NCBI RefSeq assembly: GCF_004358675.1
Contig: NZ_SMZO01000009.1
Coordinates: 44,485-108,484, forward strand
Length of the DNA stretch: 64,000 nucleotides
Direction: 5' to 3'
Origin: Meridianimarinicoccus aquatilis
GTDB taxonomy: Bacteria; Pseudomonadota; Alphaproteobacteria; Rhodobacterales; Rhodobacteraceae
Shown here one piece after another: positions 15,901 through 25,500 of this stretch. A program made the translations under genes and the position numbers. A model generated the notes under the pieces. That model was not told the origin of the DNA. It ran no database searches and saw nothing but the letters and a program-made list of their open reading frames with translations. Positions within the stretch are counted from its first letter, which is position 1. Each line of letters starts with the position of its first letter.

Positions 15901-17256
15901 TTAAAGCCCGGTGGATAAGGATGCAGCTTGGTTGAACAGGCTTGGCACGAATTGCGACACAACGCGGTTCCATTTGGTGATTGGCTGCTCTTCGATGAAG
16001 ATGAAATCGTTGGGCCGCAGTTGCATGTGCGTCGCAAGGATCAGGTTGCCGGGGTTGCGAGCGTCAAGATGATAGGCGCGCACACCTGCTGATGTCCCAA
16101 ATCCGCGCAAAAGGTAAATCTGCGACGGGTTCCCGCGGGCGTTGTCGAACCCACCTTCCGCATAGATCGCATCAGCCAGGTTGGCGACACGACCATACGG
16201 CAAAGCGATACGGCTCTGCCGGACCAATTCGCCGGACCGATAGACATAGTCGCGCTCTAGGGCGTCTAACTCGGTCAGTGCGGCGAAGTTGTCGCGCTGT
16301 TCCTGAAGCTGCTCGCGCCGGATAGTGAATTCGGTTTGAAGCTGATTGAGAACGTTGGCGCGGGCGGAATTTTCGGCCTCAACAAGCGCTAATTGGTCCG
16401 TGAAGTACTGTTGCGCCCGGTCCAGTTCGTATTGCGTATCTACAAAAACAGCATCGCCTTCGGTCAGGACAATGCGCTGCAAGCGGCTTTGAGTATAAAA
16501 ATCGTTCAGCGGGATCTGGTAGAGCGTGCCATTCCGAAACAATCGAATAGAGGCATAGTCCTGATCGACGGCAACGATACCGCCGGCCAGTTGAAGCGCC
16601 TCGCCAAGGCGCAGTGGTTGCAGGGTAATCGGGACCAAGGCAGGTTGGCCTACGGCGCCGCCGATGGAAACCCGCTTTGAATTGAACTCGGCGATTTCAA
16701 GGCTGAAAGTTGGGTCCAGTTCTGCCGCGACAAGAGCCTGGAACACCATTGCCTCTGCATCCTCCACGGTGCGGCCGGCCACCTGCACACGCCCGGCATT
16801 GGGAATGGCGATCGTCCCGTCATCCTGCACTGTGTACCCTTGCCGCTGGTTTTGTGCGGCCAGAATCCCGGTCAAAGCTTCGGCTTCTGTGGCAGGCGCG
16901 CGTGTCGCGAGCAAAAGCACATCAGAAATGCCGATGCGGTAAGACGCTGGCGTTACAGCCGGGGGAACGCGCAATTCCAGCGCGGTGGGTCGGTCCACAG
17001 GACGGCCAGGAGTTTGCGGCAAATCCAGTTGGTCAGCACGGTTTGGAACGCTTGCCGTCTGCCCAAACGCCCCCGGAACACGGCGGGGCGAATAGGGGGA
17101 TGCATTCGCAGCGGCGATAGCTTGCGGAGTCATAGAAACGACAACGATATCAACAGGGGCAGACTCGTTGCGGGAAGCTGGTTCAACCGAAGGCGCAATG
17201 TAAGCGGCACCGCATCCGGATATAAGCAGAAGAACGCACAGCATATATCGGGTCAT
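15901..17256 (-). CDS. Outer-membrane polysaccharide export lipoprotein (Wza/KpsD family)
   Basis: 451-residue export protein expected to form the outer-membrane channel for a capsule or exopolysaccharide. The N-terminus is a lipoprotein signal with lipobox LISGC (Cys15). The Poly_export domain begins near SYRIGISDVLLLATRAP (about residue 105), followed by SLBB-type repeats (GRVQVAGRTVEDAEAMVFQA; KRVSIGGAVGQPALVPI), then a coiled segment rich in Glu, Gln and Arg, and a further SLBB-like part near IYAEGGFDNARG. It stands alone here; the large polysaccharide cluster begins about 10 kb to the right and may use it. Confidence 0.9.
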   Translation of the reverse strand: MTRYMLCVLLLISGCGAAYIAPSVEPASRNESAPVDIVVVSMTPQAIAAANASPYSPRRVPGAFGQTASVPNRADQLDLPQTPGRPVDRPTALELRVPPAVTPASYRIGISDVLLLATRAPATEAEALTGILAAQNQRQGYTVQDDGTIAIPNAGRVQVAGRTVEDAEAMVFQALVAAELDPTFSLEIAEFNSKRVSIGGAVGQPALVPITLQPLRLGEALQLAGGIVAVDQDYASIRLFRNGTLYQIPLNDFYTQSRLQRIVLTEGDAVFVDTQYELDRAQQYFTDQLALVEAENSARANVLNQLQTEFTIRREQLQEQRDNFAALTELDALERDYVYRSGELVRQSRIALPYGRVANLADAIYAEGGFDNARGNPSQIYLLRGFGTSAGVRAYHLDARNPGNLILATHMQLRPNDFIFIEEQPITKWNRVVSQFVPSLFNQAASLSTGL

Positions 17257-17681
17257 GTCGATTCACTTTCAGAGGCAGGTCGATCGTGTTGGTATCGATA
17301 GACCACAGCGCGAAGGTGCAAGGCAACATGGGCCAATGAAGGGAGAGTGTTTTTTGTCCTGCACGGGTTTTGCCGCAACACCGAGTTCAGAAGGACGGCA
17401 CACGTGACGGGAAGGGTGGGCGTCCTATGGCCTCAGTTGCGAAAATTGTTTCATCCCTCCGCATCTGGCGATGTTGCTGTCGGCGCGTCGCGTTTAGGGC
17501 GTTTGATCCCAAAGTTTGATATCGCGATCCTTTCTCGGGAAGGGAGGAAAGCAAATTTGGGCAAGTGCGCAAAAGGTTTTGAGGCGTCTTGGTTGGCAGG
17601 CCGAGATCCGCTTTGTGTTCTGCTAAAGCGGTGGCTAGAGTTAAAGCCGAGCATGACCACGCACAAAACTTCGGAAGCCCT
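17257..17681. other. Divergent promoter region, no gene seen
   Basis: Separates the minus-strand polysaccharide-export gene from the plus-strand kinase gene. In-frame openings exist but have no ribosome sites or protein-like composition. It should carry promoters for both genes; I could not pick out reliable elements. Confidence 0.45.
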
Positions 17682-18350
17682 ATGACGTCACTCAAAACAT
17701 TCCAGGTTCCGGAGCGGATCAGTCAGACCGCCTTGGTCGGCCGTATTGCGGCGCTTGATGATGGGGTTACGCGCCGGGTCGTTGCCATTGTTGGGGCGCC
17801 TGGGTCTGGAAAATCCACACTTGCCGAAGGGTTGGAGCAGGCCTTGAACGCATCCGAGCCCGGCAGAGCGACTGTTCTGCCGATGGACGGGTTCCATTAT
17901 GATGATGCCGTTTTGCGGCAGATGAATCGTCTGCCTTGGAAGGGGGCGCCAGACACGTTCGACGTTGGCGGCTTTCGCTCCGCGCTTATGCGCTTGCGGG
18001 CGGCTGACGAGAATCCTGTTGCCGTGCCGGTTTTCGACCGTGCGTTGGAAATTTCGCGCGGCAGTGCGCGGCTGATACCGCCGGAAGCCCGACTGATTTT
18101 GGCCGAGGGGAATTACCTTCTGTTGGACGAAGCCCCGTGGAGCCAACTGGCCGGGATGTTCGATTTAACCGTGATGATTGATGTGCCTGAAGACGAACTA
18201 CGCCGTAGGTTAACCCAGCGGTGGGTGCACTTCGGCCTTGATGACGCGGCCATAGCCCACAAGTTGGACGGAAACGACTTGCCCAACGGTCGGCGTATGC
18301 GGGACCATAGCCGCCCCGCAGATCTGACTATTGTGCAGGGCGAAGGTTAG
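17682..18350 (+). CDS. P-loop nucleoside/sugar kinase-like protein (uridine kinase/FrcK type)
   Basis: 222-residue P-loop kinase of the uridine kinase/phosphoribulokinase group. Walker A is GAPGSGKST (38-46); the DGFHYDD block near residue 68 is the substrate-binding acidic motif of this group, and LAEGNYLLLDEAPW is its conserved core. Related alphaproteobacterial proteins are annotated as fructose-transport-associated kinases, but the substrate cannot be read here. The ATG at 17682 is preferred over an upstream frame start at 17589, which lacks homology. It overlaps no neighbour; the aldolase follows after 73 bases, suggesting a two-gene sugar-related operon. Confidence 0.76.
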   Translation: MTSLKTFQVPERISQTALVGRIAALDDGVTRRVVAIVGAPGSGKSTLAEGLEQALNASEPGRATVLPMDGFHYDDAVLRQMNRLPWKGAPDTFDVGGFRSALMRLRAADENPVAVPVFDRALEISRGSARLIPPEARLILAEGNYLLLDEAPWSQLAGMFDLTVMIDVPEDELRRRLTQRWVHFGLDDAAIAHKLDGNDLPNGRRMRDHSRPADLTIVQGEG

Positions 18351-18423
18351 CCGCGTTGCAGTCTGTCCGACAGCGGGATTCAAGTCCGTCGAAAAATCGA
18401 CACTTCGACAAAGGCCCAACCGG

Positions 18424-19089
18424 ATGACTGAATCTGACCATGACGCTCGCGTTGCCATCGTGGCGGCTTGCCGCCAACTTGATCGTGACGGGTTGAACCG
18501 GGGGGCGTCTGGCAATGTGTCAGTGCGGTCAGGCCGTGTGATGCTGATCACGCCCTCTGCGGTCGGCTATGACGAGATGACGCCGGATATGATCGCCCGG
18601 ATGCCTTTGGATGATCCCGATGGCGCTTGGGAGGGGCCGCGCAAACCGTCATCGGAATGGCGGTTTCACCGCGATATACTGCGCGCCCGACTGGATATGG
18701 GGGCAGTGGTCCATACACATGCGCCCTTCAGCACCATTCTGGCGGTGGCACGTCGGCCCATCCCTGCCATTCACTATATGATCGCTGCGTTTGGCGGGCC
18801 TGACATTCGTGTGGCCGAGTATGCGCGCTATGGGACAGCGGAGTTGTCGGATTACGTCGTCGCTGCCCTTGAGGGACGCAATGGGTGCCTTATGGCCAAT
18901 CACGGCATGGTCGTGGGCGGTGCGGATCTGACCCGCGCCATGTGGCTCGCCGTGGAGCTTGAGGCGCTGGCACATCAATATTATCACGCGTTGGCCATTG
19001 GTGGCGGTCATGTGCTCAGTGATGCCGAGATCGCAGAGACGGCCTTGGGGTTCGCAAGTTACGGGGTACAAGCAGCGGATGACAGCTAA
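18424..19089 (+). CDS. Class II aldolase/adducin-family protein (L-fuculose-phosphate aldolase-like)
   Basis: 221-residue zinc aldolase or epimerase of the fuculose-1-phosphate aldolase/ribulose-5-phosphate 4-epimerase family. Metal ligands are visible as His97 and His99 in VVHTHAPF and His160 in MANHGM; Glu78 in PSSEWRFH is the likely catalytic acid. The N-terminal GLNRGASGNVSVR block binds substrate phosphate in relatives. It follows the kinase closely, which suits a kinase-aldolase pair acting on a phosphorylated sugar. The ATG at 18424 gives the family's usual N-terminus. Confidence 0.86.
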   Translation: MTESDHDARVAIVAACRQLDRDGLNRGASGNVSVRSGRVMLITPSAVGYDEMTPDMIARMPLDDPDGAWEGPRKPSSEWRFHRDILRARLDMGAVVHTHAPFSTILAVARRPIPAIHYMIAAFGGPDIRVAEYARYGTAELSDYVVAALEGRNGCLMANHGMVVGGADLTRAMWLAVELEALAHQYYHALAIGGGHVLSDAEIAETALGFASYGVQAADDS

Positions 19090-19095
19090 GCCTGT

Positions 19096-20190
19096 CTAAA
19101 CCCCTTGCGATCCGACGTCCCAGCGCGCGACCGACATGGACTTGACGACCGCATAGCATTGAAGGCCCGGCGTCAGGTCAAGCGCTGTTGCGGACCTGCG
19201 GGTGATGCGCGCCAACAAACGGTCATCGCCTGAACCAAGCTGTACAACGATCCCCGGGCCGGCCCCGCCGCGCAAAGCGATGATTTCCACCGGTAAGATG
19301 TTCAGGGCCGAGATGTTTTTGGGTGGTTCGCGTGCAATCATCACGTCCTGTGCTTCGACGCGCACACGGATCATGCTGCCGAGTGTGGCATCGATTTGGG
19401 GAAGAAACACCTCACCGGCGCTGACAGTGATGCGGGTAAGCCCATCGCTGTCATGCCCTGCCACGCGGCCGATCAGGATCGCGCCAGCCTCGCGCACGCC
19501 AAGCGCCCGCACCGCCGACGGGTCTGACAGCACATCGGCCACCGGCCCGCACCGCACCAGTGACCCGCCATGCAGCACAGCGACGCTGGTCGCCAGCCGG
19601 GCCACTTCTGCGACCGAATGGCTGACATATAAAATGGGCAGTTGCGCTTCGTCGCGAATGCGTTCGAGATAGGGCAGAATCTGCGCCTTTCGCGTATCAT
19701 CCAGCGCGGCCAAAGGTTCGTCCATCAACAGCAGGCGGGGGTCCGACAGCAATGCGCGGCCGATGGCGACGCGCTGCTTCTCGCCCCCAGACAGTGCAGT
19801 CGGGCGACGTTCCAGCAGTTTGCCAAGCCCAAGCATATCGACAATATGATCGATCTCTGGCCCGCGGGTCCCGCGCTTGGCGAACCAGCGACCATACAAA
19901 AGGTTTCCTCGGACGCTGAGATGGGGAAAAATACGGCCCTCTTGAAAGACATACCCGACGCGGCGGCGGTGGGGCGGTTCAAACACCCCGCGCTGCGTGT
20001 CGGTCAGAACTTCGCCGTCTATGACGATCCGCCCCGCCTCGGGTCTGAGCAGCCCGGCGACGGCGTTGACGACCGTGGTTTTGCCTGCCCCGGACCGACC
20101 AAACAGGGCGGTTACCCCTCCGGGCGTGTGCATGTCCACAGCCAGCCGAAAGGCCCCTTGCTTGTGGCGCAGGGCGATTTCGACACTCAT
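19096..20190 (-). CDS. modC: Molybdate ABC transporter ATP-binding protein ModC
   Basis: ATPase of the high-affinity molybdate importer, 364 residues. Walker A is GRSGAGKTT (31-39), signature LSGGEKQR (133-140) and Walker B LLLMDEP (about 153-159). A C-terminal TOBE/Mop-type domain (about 295-360; SALNILPVEI, LLARITRRSATALDL) is the family's oxyanion-binding regulatory module. The ATG at 20190 overlaps the modB stop as ATGA. The frame stays open another 96 codons upstream, but that is the antisense-like reading of modB. Confidence 0.95.
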   Translation of the reverse strand: MSVEIALRHKQGAFRLAVDMHTPGGVTALFGRSGAGKTTVVNAVAGLLRPEAGRIVIDGEVLTDTQRGVFEPPHRRRVGYVFQEGRIFPHLSVRGNLLYGRWFAKRGTRGPEIDHIVDMLGLGKLLERRPTALSGGEKQRVAIGRALLSDPRLLLMDEPLAALDDTRKAQILPYLERIRDEAQLPILYVSHSVAEVARLATSVAVLHGGSLVRCGPVADVLSDPSAVRALGVREAGAILIGRVAGHDSDGLTRITVSAGEVFLPQIDATLGSMIRVRVEAQDVMIAREPPKNISALNILPVEIIALRGGAGPGIVVQLGSGDDRLLARITRRSATALDLTPGLQCYAVVKSMSVARWDVGSQGV

Positions 20191-20885
20191 GCGCCCGATA
20201 TCCGCCGCGCCATGCGAGTGGCCAGGCCTTCGGACAAGAGCAAAGCGCCCATCGCGATGATGACCGAAATCACGACCAGCCGCAGCGCCGCGCTTTCGCC
20301 GCCGGGCACTTGCAGGAAGGTATAGATCGCCGTGGGCAGTGTGCGCGTCTCGCCGGGGATGTTGGATACGAAGGTGATGGTTGCGCCGAACTCTCCCATC
20401 GCTTTGGCGAACGCCAAAACTGCGCCTGCCAGCACACCGGGCAGGATCAGGGGTAAAGTCACGGTCAAAAACACCCAAGGTCCGGATGCGCCCAGCGTGC
20501 CAGCGGCTTGTTCCAGTTTGGGGTCGACGGCTTCAATCGACAGACGGATCGCGCGCACCATCAACGGGAAGGCCATCACAGCGGCGGCTAGCGCCGCGCC
20601 GGTCCAGCGAAAGGCCAGCACGATACCGAACCAGTCCTGCAAGGCGGCCCCAACCGGGCCTTGTGTGCCGAAGGTCAAAAGCAACAGATACCCGGTGACA
20701 ACGGGCGGCATGATCAGCGGCAGATGCACCAGCCCGTTCAAGATTTGTTTGCCAGGAAAATCGCGCCGCGCCAGCACCCACGCCACAGCGATGCCAAAAG
20801 GCAGGCTCAGTCCCGTGGCCCATAGCGCCACGCGCAGCGACAAGGCGACGGCCTGCCATTCCTCTGGACCGAGCCACCCCGCCAT
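20187..20885 (-). CDS. modB: Molybdate ABC transporter permease ModB
   Basis: Inner-membrane permease of the molybdate importer, 232 residues with five to six membrane helices. The EAA-type loop EQAAGTLGASGPWVFLTVTLPLILPG, seen here in two parts as EQAAGTLGASG and VTLPLILPGVLAG, contacts ModC. The block MGEFGATITFVSNIPGETRTLP is a ModB signature near the C-terminus. It begins six bases after the modA stop and overlaps modC. Confidence 0.95.
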   Translation of the reverse strand: MAGWLGPEEWQAVALSLRVALWATGLSLPFGIAVAWVLARRDFPGKQILNGLVHLPLIMPPVVTGYLLLLTFGTQGPVGAALQDWFGIVLAFRWTGAALAAAVMAFPLMVRAIRLSIEAVDPKLEQAAGTLGASGPWVFLTVTLPLILPGVLAGAVLAFAKAMGEFGATITFVSNIPGETRTLPTAIYTFLQVPGGESAALRLVVISVIIAMGALLLSEGLATRMARRISGA

Positions 20886-20891
20886 GATCCC

Positions 20892-21677
20892 CTAGTTCCC
20901 CGGCACTTGGAACCCGCGCTGCGCAAAGACGGTGCGTGCAGGGCCGGATTGCAGGAAGTTCAGAAAGGCCAGCGCAGGTGCCGGGTCTGGTTGGTTGATG
21001 GCCGCAGCGGGATACCGGATTGCCGGGTGCAGAGTTTCCGGGAATGTGCCGATCATGTGCACGCGCGGTTCGGCTTGGGCATCTGTGGCGTACACGATCC
21101 CCAGGGGGGCCGCACCGCTGGCCACCAGTGCCAATGCGGTGCGCACATTGTCGGTTTGGGCCACATGCGGGGCAAGGTCCGCCCAAAGGCCCAGTTTCGT
21201 CAAAGCTGTCTTGCCGTAAATCCCGGCGGGGACTGCATCGACCAAGGCCATGGCCAACCGCCCCCCCGCCAGCAAGTTTATCAGGTCAAGCTCGGGCCCA
21301 ATCGATTGCGCAGGGATTGATGGGTCATGCGCGATCAGGGCCAGCGTGTTCCCGACCAGATCGCGGCGCGTGCCGCCGACAATCAACGCATCTTGTTCCA
21401 GAACATCCATCCAATCGGCGTTGGCCGAGATGAACACATCGGCGGGTGCGCCTTGCTGGATTTGCCGCGCCAGAACCGAACTTCCCGCCAACGAGACTTT
21501 CAACGCACCGCCGGTCGCTTCGGTCCAAAGGGGGGTGAGATCCTGCATCACACCTGTCAGGCTGGCGGCAGCATAGACAAGGATGGTGTCATTGGCCCGT
21601 GCAGCGTTCGCAAAGATCGCCAGCGCCAAAACCGCCAGACTGGCGCGGATCAAAGGGCTGAACGAGCGGGCACGCAT
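20892..21677 (-). CDS. modA: Molybdate-binding periplasmic protein ModA
   Basis: Periplasmic oxyanion receptor, 261 residues. The signal peptide covers about residues 1-28 (ending ANAARA), then comes the mature start NDTILVYAAASLTGVMQDL, the ModA hallmark carrying the first anion-binding serines. Later blocks SLAGSSVLARQIQQGAPADVF (split here as SLAGSSVLARQ and GAPADVF) and DAVPAGIYGKTAL complete the ligand pocket. First gene of modABC; Mo-box-like repeats lie just upstream. Confidence 0.95.
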   Translation of the reverse strand: MRARSFSPLIRASLAVLALAIFANAARANDTILVYAAASLTGVMQDLTPLWTEATGGALKVSLAGSSVLARQIQQGAPADVFISANADWMDVLEQDALIVGGTRRDLVGNTLALIAHDPSIPAQSIGPELDLINLLAGGRLAMALVDAVPAGIYGKTALTKLGLWADLAPHVAQTDNVRTALALVASGAAPLGIVYATDAQAEPRVHMIGTFPETLHPAIRYPAAAINQPDPAPALAFLNFLQSGPARTVFAQRGFQVPGN

Positions 21678-21691
21678 TGATGTATCCTGAA

Positions 21692-21763
21692 TTGCGAATG
21701 TTTCATTACGTATCGCAAAGCGTGGGCTGCAAAGACAAGCGTTATTTCCCGCAGGACATAACG
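21692..21763 (-). promoter_or_regulatory. Mo-box-like inverted repeats upstream of modA
   Basis: Two inverted repeats lie in the 94 bases ahead of modA. CGTTAT-N12-ATAACG (21740-21763) resembles the ModE/Mop-type Mo-box, whose ends in Rhodobacter and E. coli are CGnTAT...ATAnCG. TTGCGA-N15-TCGCAA (21692-21718) lies 15 bases from the start and could cover the promoter. No modE or mop gene is in the window, so the regulator would be encoded elsewhere. Confidence 0.5.
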
Positions 21764-21771
21764 AGGGCGCT

Positions 21772-22485
21772 TTATCGAAGCCGCGTGCCTGTTTCTGGCG
21801 CTAACATGCCCAATCCGGGCACATTCGTCTCGCGGATCAGCTTGCGTTTCATCGCGCGCTCAAAGTCGTCAAAGTCCGTGGCTGTTTCGACAAAGGCAAA
21901 TGGGCCGCGAATGACTTCGGTTTCATAATACTGTTTCAGGCCTTCCATATTGCCGCCAATGGCCAACCCGTTGACGGTCACATCATCGAAGGGGAAGTGC
22001 GCGTAAGCTGTCTTGGGGCCAAAGCCTGCATTGTTGCGCCCATCGCCAGAGACGTCCACAGTCTTTCGCTCGCACGGGGGGGCGTCGGCCAGCATTGTCG
22101 AGGCGTGCCCCAACGCATAGCCAAGGGCCGTTGGAAAATTGGCATGGCGGCGGGTGCTTTCGGCTATCGCGGCAGCCGCGTCGGTGATGTCTTCGGAACT
22201 GCGCAGGGCACGCCAGTCAATCATGGTGGATTGCTGATACCGGCCGGACCATTCGAATACTTGAAGCGCGACATAGTATCCGGGATCGGACAAGATCGCA
22301 GCCTGAACTTCGGGGGAGGCCAGCGCCGCTGCCAACCCATTGCGTTGCAGACTGTCCTCACGAGCGTCGACGGACGACGAAACGTCCAGTGCCAGTACAA
22401 GCGCGAGCCGACATGCCGCCGAAGCTGTGACCGGAAGGCAGCCTGCAATCAGGGCGGCGGCAAGACAATTGAACACTAGGCGCAT
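21772..22485 (-). CDS. DUF1194 secreted protein with von Willebrand factor A-like fold
   Basis: 237-residue exported protein of the DUF1194 group. A signal sequence ends near TASA (about residue 23); LIAGC within it could alternatively be a lipobox. The metal-ion-dependent adhesion site reads DVSSSVD (34-40), with later TVDVSGDGRNN and NGLAIGG blocks typical of this VWA family. Function unknown; VWA proteins usually mediate protein contacts. It sits on the same strand as and upstream of modA, with only 94 bases between. Confidence 0.82.
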   Translation of the reverse strand: MRLVFNCLAAALIAGCLPVTASAACRLALVLALDVSSSVDAREDSLQRNGLAAALASPEVQAAILSDPGYYVALQVFEWSGRYQQSTMIDWRALRSSEDITDAAAAIAESTRRHANFPTALGYALGHASTMLADAPPCERKTVDVSGDGRNNAGFGPKTAYAHFPFDDVTVNGLAIGGNMEGLKQYYETEVIRGPFAFVETATDFDDFERAMKRKLIRETNVPGLGMLAPETGTRLR

Positions 22486-22530
22486 GACCCAAGCATTGGT
22501 CGAACAACGCTGCAGGTCAACACTCGGGTT

Positions 22531-22559
22531 CGCACCGCAAGCGGGACGCCTGCGGTGCG
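22531..22559. terminator. GC-rich hairpin after the RND operon
   Basis: CGCACCGCA and TGCGGTGCG form a perfect nine-pair stem around an 11-base loop, with extra GCG/CGC pairing possible inside. It lies 18 bases past the stop of the RND pump gene on the minus strand. There is no T-run, so termination may need Rho, or the hairpin may protect the 3' end. Confidence 0.5.
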
Positions 22560-22576
22560 CGTGTTTGTCATGCGGT

Positions 22577-25500
22577 TTACGCGGCTTTTGTTCCCGGGAT
22601 CAGCGTGCGGTAGAATACCGGTGCCGCGATCAACGTCAGGACAGATGCAAACGCTAGACCCCCCATGATCGTGACCGCCATGGACGCAAAGAACGCATCG
22701 CTGAGCAGGGGGATCATGCCCAAGATCGTCGTTGCCGCCGCCAGAACGACAGGCCGCAGTCGCGACACTGACGCATTGACGATTGCAGCATCCGGGTCAC
22801 CGCCTTCGGCCCGTCGCAAGTCAATCTCTTCGACCAGAACGATGCCGTTCTTGATCAACATCCCAGACAAGCTGAGAAGCCCAAGAAGCGCTGTGAAGGA
22901 AAACGGCAGCCCGGTTCCCAAAAGCCCCAATGCAACGCCGTTGACCGACATTGGCACCAAGAGCCAGATCACCAAAGGTTGACGCAGCTTGCCAAACAGC
23001 AGGACTGAGATCAGAACCATCACGATCAGGGACAGCGGCAGTTGCTTGCCAAGGCTTTCCTGTGCCTCGCTGGAATTTTCGTACTCGCCCCCCCATTGAA
23101 GCTCGTAGCCGACGGGTAGGTCTATCGCTTCGATTTCAGCTCTGACTTCGGCAAAGGCTTCGGCCGGGGTGACGCCATCGACAGCACCGGCCTGCACCGT
23201 GATCGTGGCGCTTCGGTCACGGCGGTGGATCAGCGTATCGCGTACGCGAAGATCGAATCCATCCATGACCTGACTGAGCGGGACATAGGTTTGTGCAGGG
23301 TCAGACCAAACGATCTGATCCAAAAGCGCGCCGACCTGTTCGCGTTCCATCTCTGGGGTGCGAATGTAGATCGGTATCAACCTGTCGCCTTCCCGGTATG
23401 TTCCGGCCCGTACGCCATCAGTTGCCAGTAGCAGCGAGGCGGCCACATCTTCGCGGGCCACGCCCAAGGCCTGTGCCCGGTCTGTTGCATAGACCGGCTG
23501 CACCGTGATCTCGCGTTCGCGCCAATTGGTTCGAACATGGGTGAGCTGATCTGTGTGGTCCCGGAAGATTGCTTCGGCTTGGGCTGCGAGCCTGCGCAAC
23601 TCGTCGGCATCCTTGCCGCTGAAACGTGCCTCAACATCCGCGCCGCCGCCGGGGCCAAAGACGATGCGCGAAATCCTGACTTCTGCGTCGGTCACGGCTT
23701 CATCCAGAAATGCTTGTAAATCTGCACTGAGCGACGGGATATCTTCCTTTGTGGCCGTGCGGATCAAAAACTGCCCGTAAGATGAGTTTGGCTGTTCCGG
23801 GTTATAGGGCAGCATGTAACGGGCTAGCCCTTGGCCTATCGTGGCGGTTACCGCCTGCACATCGTCCCGGTCGAGCAACCATGCTTCAATTTCGGCCATG
23901 CCCTCTGCTGTCGCGCGAATGTCTGTCCCTTCGGCGGCCTTGTAATCAAGATAGAAGATCGGTGTGTTCGAGTTCGGGAAAAATTGCTGTTTGACCATCC
24001 CAAAGGCGGCATAACAGGCCACCGTTATGCCGAGCAAAGCGGGGATCACCAGCCAGCGAAATTTGAGTGCGGCCCGCAGAATCCCCGCATAGCCGCGGAA
24101 CACGACGCCGCCATATGCATCGTCGGTGTTACCTTCGGCGCCGACGCGAAAGAAATAGTGCGCGAGTAGCGGGGTTACCGTCACAGCCAAGATCCATGAC
24201 AGAAGCAGCGACAGACCGATCACCGCAAACAGTGAGAACAGGAATTCACCTGTCGCATCGGGGGAAAGGCCAATCCCGGCAAACGCCATGATCCCGATGA
24301 TTGTCGCGCCCAGCAATGGAATCTGCGTCTTGCCCGCGACATCATCAGCGGCGGCGTCGCCCGGTGTGCCGCGCTGCATTTCCACCTGCATGCCTTCGGC
24401 GACCACGATGGCGTTATCCACCAGCATCCCCATGGCAATGATCAATGCACCAAGGCTGATCCGTTCCATTTCGATCCCGAAAACAGCCATGAAAAAGAAG
24501 GTCGCGATCACCGTCAAAAGCAGCGTGACACCAACCACGATTGCGGCGCGCCAACCCATTGCCAGCGCCAGAATGACGATCACGATAGCCACGGACATGG
24601 CAAGCGACACCAGAAACGCGTTGGAGGCTTCTTCGACAACCACGTGCTGCTCGTAGATCGGGGATAGCTCTACACCCAGTGGAATTTGTGCTTCGAGTTC
24701 CGCCAGTTTCGCATCTATCCGTTTGCCAACATCGACAATGTTTTCGGAACTGAGGCCGGACACGCCAAGTGTGAATGCCTCGTGCCCGTCATGGCGCAAG
24801 ATGTGATCTGGATCGTCTATGCGTGCCCGCTGCACGTTGGCGAAATCTGACAGGTTCAGGATTTCTGCACCAACACCAAGGGTGAGCCCCGCGATACGGT
24901 CCACGGTGTTATAGCCTTGCGGCGCTTCGATTTGCGCATTGCGTGGTCCAACAGTAACGCTGCCTGCGTCGGACAGGGTGTCTGCGTTTGAAACCGCCTC
25001 AATGATGGCGGCCGGGGGAATTCCGGTGTTCAAGAGTTGTCTGCGCACGGGTTCGACAAAGATCGCTTCTTCGGGAAGGCCATCAACAGACACAGCCGCC
25101 ACACCATCCACGGTCAAAAGTTCACGTCGCAGGAAAGTCGCAATGTCGTGGATTTCGGCATCGCTGTAGCCCGGCGTCGCCACCGCGTAGAGGATTCCGT
25201 ACACGTCGCCGAAATCGTCGTTCACGATGGACGTTGACGCGCCCGGCGGGAGGCTGCTTTGTGCATCGCCAACACGGTTGCGCAGTTCATCCCAGATTTG
25301 TGGTAACTCATCGCCGTCATAGGTCGTTTTGATTTCAACAGTGATTTGTGACACGCCGGGTCTGTTGCGTGATGAAATCGTGTCGATCTGGCCCATTTGC
25401 TGGATCGCGGATTCAAGGGGCTCGCTGACTTCTGTGGCCACTTCTTCTGCGGTCGCGCCGGGGTAGGGGGTGATGACAAGCGCGGTTTTGATGGTAAAGG

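Noticed and set aside
20191..20478. Extended N-terminus for modC
   Set aside because: The extra 96 codons overlap modB in another frame; the ATGA overlap start at 20190 gives a normal ModC.
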